A stretch of DNA of 24,146 nt from assembly GCA_035647175.1 (NCBI GenBank), contig DASRNX010000170.1:1-24146 (forward strand). The letters run 5' to 3'. Below, in pieces: positions 22,247 to 24,146 of this stretch. Made by a program: the position numbers and the translations under genes. The number at the start of each line of letters is the position of its first letter. Position 1 is the stretch's first letter. Origin of the DNA: UBA3941 sp035647175. GTDB lineage: Bacteria > Bacillota > Clostridia > Caldicoprobacterales > UBA3941. Under the pieces are notes generated by a model. That model worked only from the letters and a program-made list of their open reading frames with translations, had not been told where the DNA came from and searched no databases.

Positions 22247-23844
22247 TGGGACTGTTTCTCCCTTTCCCTTCCCTTACGCCTATATTCCACCGGCGAAGTT
22301 TTTACATACTGGCGGAAACGGTAGGAAAAATAATTGGGGCTGGTGAAGCCCACCTCCCGTGCAATCTGGGAAGACTTTTTGTCAGTATTTAAGAGAAGGG
22401 AACACGCCTTCTGAATCCGCAACGATGTAAGGTACTGCAAAAATGTTTGGGAAAAATCCCGTTTGAACAAAGCGGAAAAATAGGAGGCACTTATATCTAG
22501 GTGATCACAGATCCTATCAAGGGAGAGCTCCGGATCCGTATAGTTTTCGTCTATATAACTCTTGGCGTGGGCCATAAGCAGCGTGCCGGTACAGTAATTC
22601 TTGTCCTGTATCTCCCTGTTTATATATTCCGCTATCAGAGTAATAAGCTGAATCCATCCGTTTATATCCTGAAAGTGATCATATATCTGGTGTACCGGAA
22701 ATTTTGAAAGCACATCAACATCAAAATCATCCGCCAATCGGAGCAATTGGCTGTTTATCTCCGCCTGGGTAGAGCTGAGTCGCTGCTCTGACAGCTGGGC
22801 CTCGGCCAAGGATTGCGCTATATTATCAAAAACTCCTGCGATATCGTCCTTTTCACCGTTGATGATAACCGATTCGTCCAATGTCAGGTCCAATAGGGTC
22901 GGCGATTCGTCCTGTTCTAACTGGAGATCGGAATAGCAATAAACCCGTTGCTCGTTGTTGACAAAATCCAGATTCAAGGCCCTCACCGCCTGCAGATAAT
23001 AAACATTGGCGTTTCTCAAAGAACTACACGGGTTGCTGATACCGACGATCAGCTTTAGCCCCCAGAGCTTCTCGGCTGCCGCCACGATCCTGTCGCATAG
23101 CGCGATCAAATTCCTTTTATGGCTGAAGGCATAGATCACCAATCTTTCCTGATACTGAAGGATATATGAAGTAAAATCCGCATTAATCTGCTCTTCTACA
23201 AGATTTCGCAGGGCCAGCCACATGATCTCCTGTTTTCCGCTAAAATGCCGATCAATTAATTTTCTGCCTTTTCCCGTGGACTCGGTCTGTATGGCAATTA
23301 TGGAAAATGTGGACCTTTGGGGCAAATCGTAGGATCCCACGGCCATATTAAAATATTCGTCGGATACACCCTTACTTAGGATTTCGATCAAAAAGGAGGA
23401 GCGTAAAAGATCCATACTCTCCTTAAGCTGTTGTCTGAGGGTGTCCATATCGTTGCGTATGGCATACTGTTTATCTAAATGTGCTTTGGCCTTACCCAAT
23501 GATTTTTCTATGATCTCCTTGGTAACAGGCTTTATAATAAAGTCAAGCACGCCGTATTGGAGCGCCAGTTGCGCATAGTCGAATTCGTCATGACCGCTTA
23601 TTATTAAAAAGCAGATGGAATTGTCCTTTTCATGTACCCGCTTTATCATTTCAAAGCCATCCATATAGGGCATACGTATGTCGGTTATAATGAGGTCGGG
23701 CTTTACCTGGTCCACTATTGATAGCGCCTCTTGGCCCGATAGGGCCTTTCCAGCCAAGGTAAATCCGCAGGTTTCCCAATCTATATTCCTGACTATATTT
23801 TCAAGGGTTTCAATTTCGTCTTCTACAAGAACTAGTTTATACAC
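22243..23844 (-). CDS. YesN-type response regulator (REC + AraC HTH)
   Basis: A 533-residue response regulator. The REC domain (about 1-120) has acidic VEDE, phospho-acceptor Asp55 in ITDIRMPYMDG, SGHDE and the conserved Lys in IIKPV. A middle region (about 150-410) of the YesN kind follows, then a C-terminal AraC/XylS domain with two helix-turn-helices: LSLDRICDHLDISASYFSALFKR and SSQIAREVGFTSPNYFSYRFR each mark one. Start choice: a TTG at 23862 is in frame, but GTG at 23844 has AAGGA (23854-23858 complement) 9 nt upstream and begins MYKLVLVEDE, the usual YesN N-terminus. It is the first gene of the operon, with a promoter at 23918-23946. Targets are likely sugar uptake or glycosidase genes; none of the plus-strand genes shows a provable binding site. 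Confidence 0.94.
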   Translation of the reverse strand: MYKLVLVEDEIETLENIVRNIDWETCGFTLAGKALSGQEALSIVDQVKPDLIITDIRMPYMDGFEMIKRVHEKDNSICFLIISGHDEFDYAQLALQYGVLDFIIKPVTKEIIEKSLGKAKAHLDKQYAIRNDMDTLRQQLKESMDLLRSSFLIEILSKGVSDEYFNMAVGSYDLPQRSTFSIIAIQTESTGKGRKLIDRHFSGKQEIMWLALRNLVEEQINADFTSYILQYQERLVIYAFSHKRNLIALCDRIVAAAEKLWGLKLIVGISNPCSSLRNANVYYLQAVRALNLDFVNNEQRVYCYSDLQLEQDESPTLLDLTLDESVIINGEKDDIAGVFDNIAQSLAEAQLSEQRLSSTQAEINSQLLRLADDFDVDVLSKFPVHQIYDHFQDINGWIQLITLIAEYINREIQDKNYCTGTLLMAHAKSYIDENYTDPELSLDRICDHLDISASYFSALFKRDFSQTFLQYLTSLRIQKACSLLLNTDKKSSQIAREVGFTSPNYFSYRFRQYVKTSPVEYRRKGREREKQSQ

Positions 23845-23917
23845 TGATAAGTATCCTTTCAAAGAATGATATCATGCGCGAATAATAGCCGGATCCAGAA
23901 CAAATACGGCATAATGA

Positions 23918-23946
23918 ATTATAGTATATAGGGTCTAAAAAAGCAA
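23918..23946 (-). promoter_or_regulatory. Predicted sigma-A promoter of the sensor operon
   Basis: On the minus strand, TTGCTT (23941-23946), a 17-nt spacer and TATAAT (23918-23923). The predicted leader is about 67 nt to the GTG at 23844. The rest of 23947-24146 shows no gene or structure that I can support. Confidence 0.65.
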
Positions 23947-24146
23947 CAGAGGGTAGTTATTGCCAGCGTTTAAGCCGGGATCCGGTCGAGTTTTATCAGA
24001 TAGCAATCCCCACCATATATACACATCTAAATCCCTTTGATTGATGGGAGGCGGGTTTATGGGTTCTTTCCCCTCTATTCAATTCAACGACCCAATTTTA
24101 CCCAACGGCATATGAAAATAAGAGTATTTTGATATTCCTGTAGTAA

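Noticed and set aside
24059..24115. 18-codon plus-strand frame with GGGAGG before an ATG near the window end
   Set aside because: Very short, with no promoter and no recognisable sequence; the ribosome-binding match may be chance.

Overview
The window reads as a chromosomal segment of an anaerobic, plant-polysaccharide-using Bacillota, most likely a member of Clostridia. The reasons are strong purine-rich ribosome binding sites, several TTG and GTG starts, TTGACA/TATAAT-type promoters, a lipoprotein sugar-binding receptor with a LytS/YesM kinase and a YesN regulator, and a set of hemicellulose-debranching enzymes without signal peptides. I cannot name the species. No tRNA, rRNA, CRISPR array, transposase or phage gene is visible.

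Region 1 (52-7285, + strand) is about hemicellulose side chains and pentose flow. It holds a GH51 alpha-L-arabinofuranosidase, a HAD-IIA sugar-phosphate-type phosphatase (an AraL-like neighbour of abfA), a CE1/esterase-D-type carboxylesterase, a CE15 glucuronoyl esterase and a transketolase. Together they could strip arabinose, acyl groups and glucuronoyl esters from imported oligosaccharides and pass pentose phosphates to the pentose phosphate pathway. Two copies of a structured intergenic element, repeat A, lie just before the esterase and transketolase genes.

Region 2 (7399-15309) is mixed. It has a small uncharacterised 88-aa protein on the minus strand, a YihY/BrkB membrane protein, an M55 DppA-type D-aminopeptidase, a clan GH-A glycosidase resembling GH50 agarases, then aspartokinase followed by a CoA-disulfide-reductase-type flavoprotein fused to a rhodanese domain and a terminator. 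A second small repeat, repeat B, sits before the glycosidase and aspartokinase genes.

Region 3 (15310-19490) opens with 454 bp without a gene. It contains a terminator, a cluster of perfect inverted repeats and an internally deleted copy of repeat A. Next come a DUF1538-family membrane protein with an internal duplication and a directly abutting protein made of two P-II-like domains in tandem, which looks like an uncharacterised P-II-gated transporter. A phosphoglucomutase/phosphomannomutase follows; its leader carries a C-rich segment able to pair with its own Shine-Dalgarno sequence.

Region 4 (19587-23844, minus strand) is an overlapping three-gene operon: YesN-type regulator, LytS/YesM-type kinase and membrane-anchored sugar-binding lipoprotein. 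This is the layout of a sugar-sensing three-component system. A promoter lies at 23918-23946. The rest of 23947-24146 holds nothing I can support.

The parts most worth a second look are repeat A (three copies, base changes that preserve pairing), the DUF1538/tandem P-II pair with its unusual upstream dyads, and the possible ribosome-binding-site switch before the phosphomutase.
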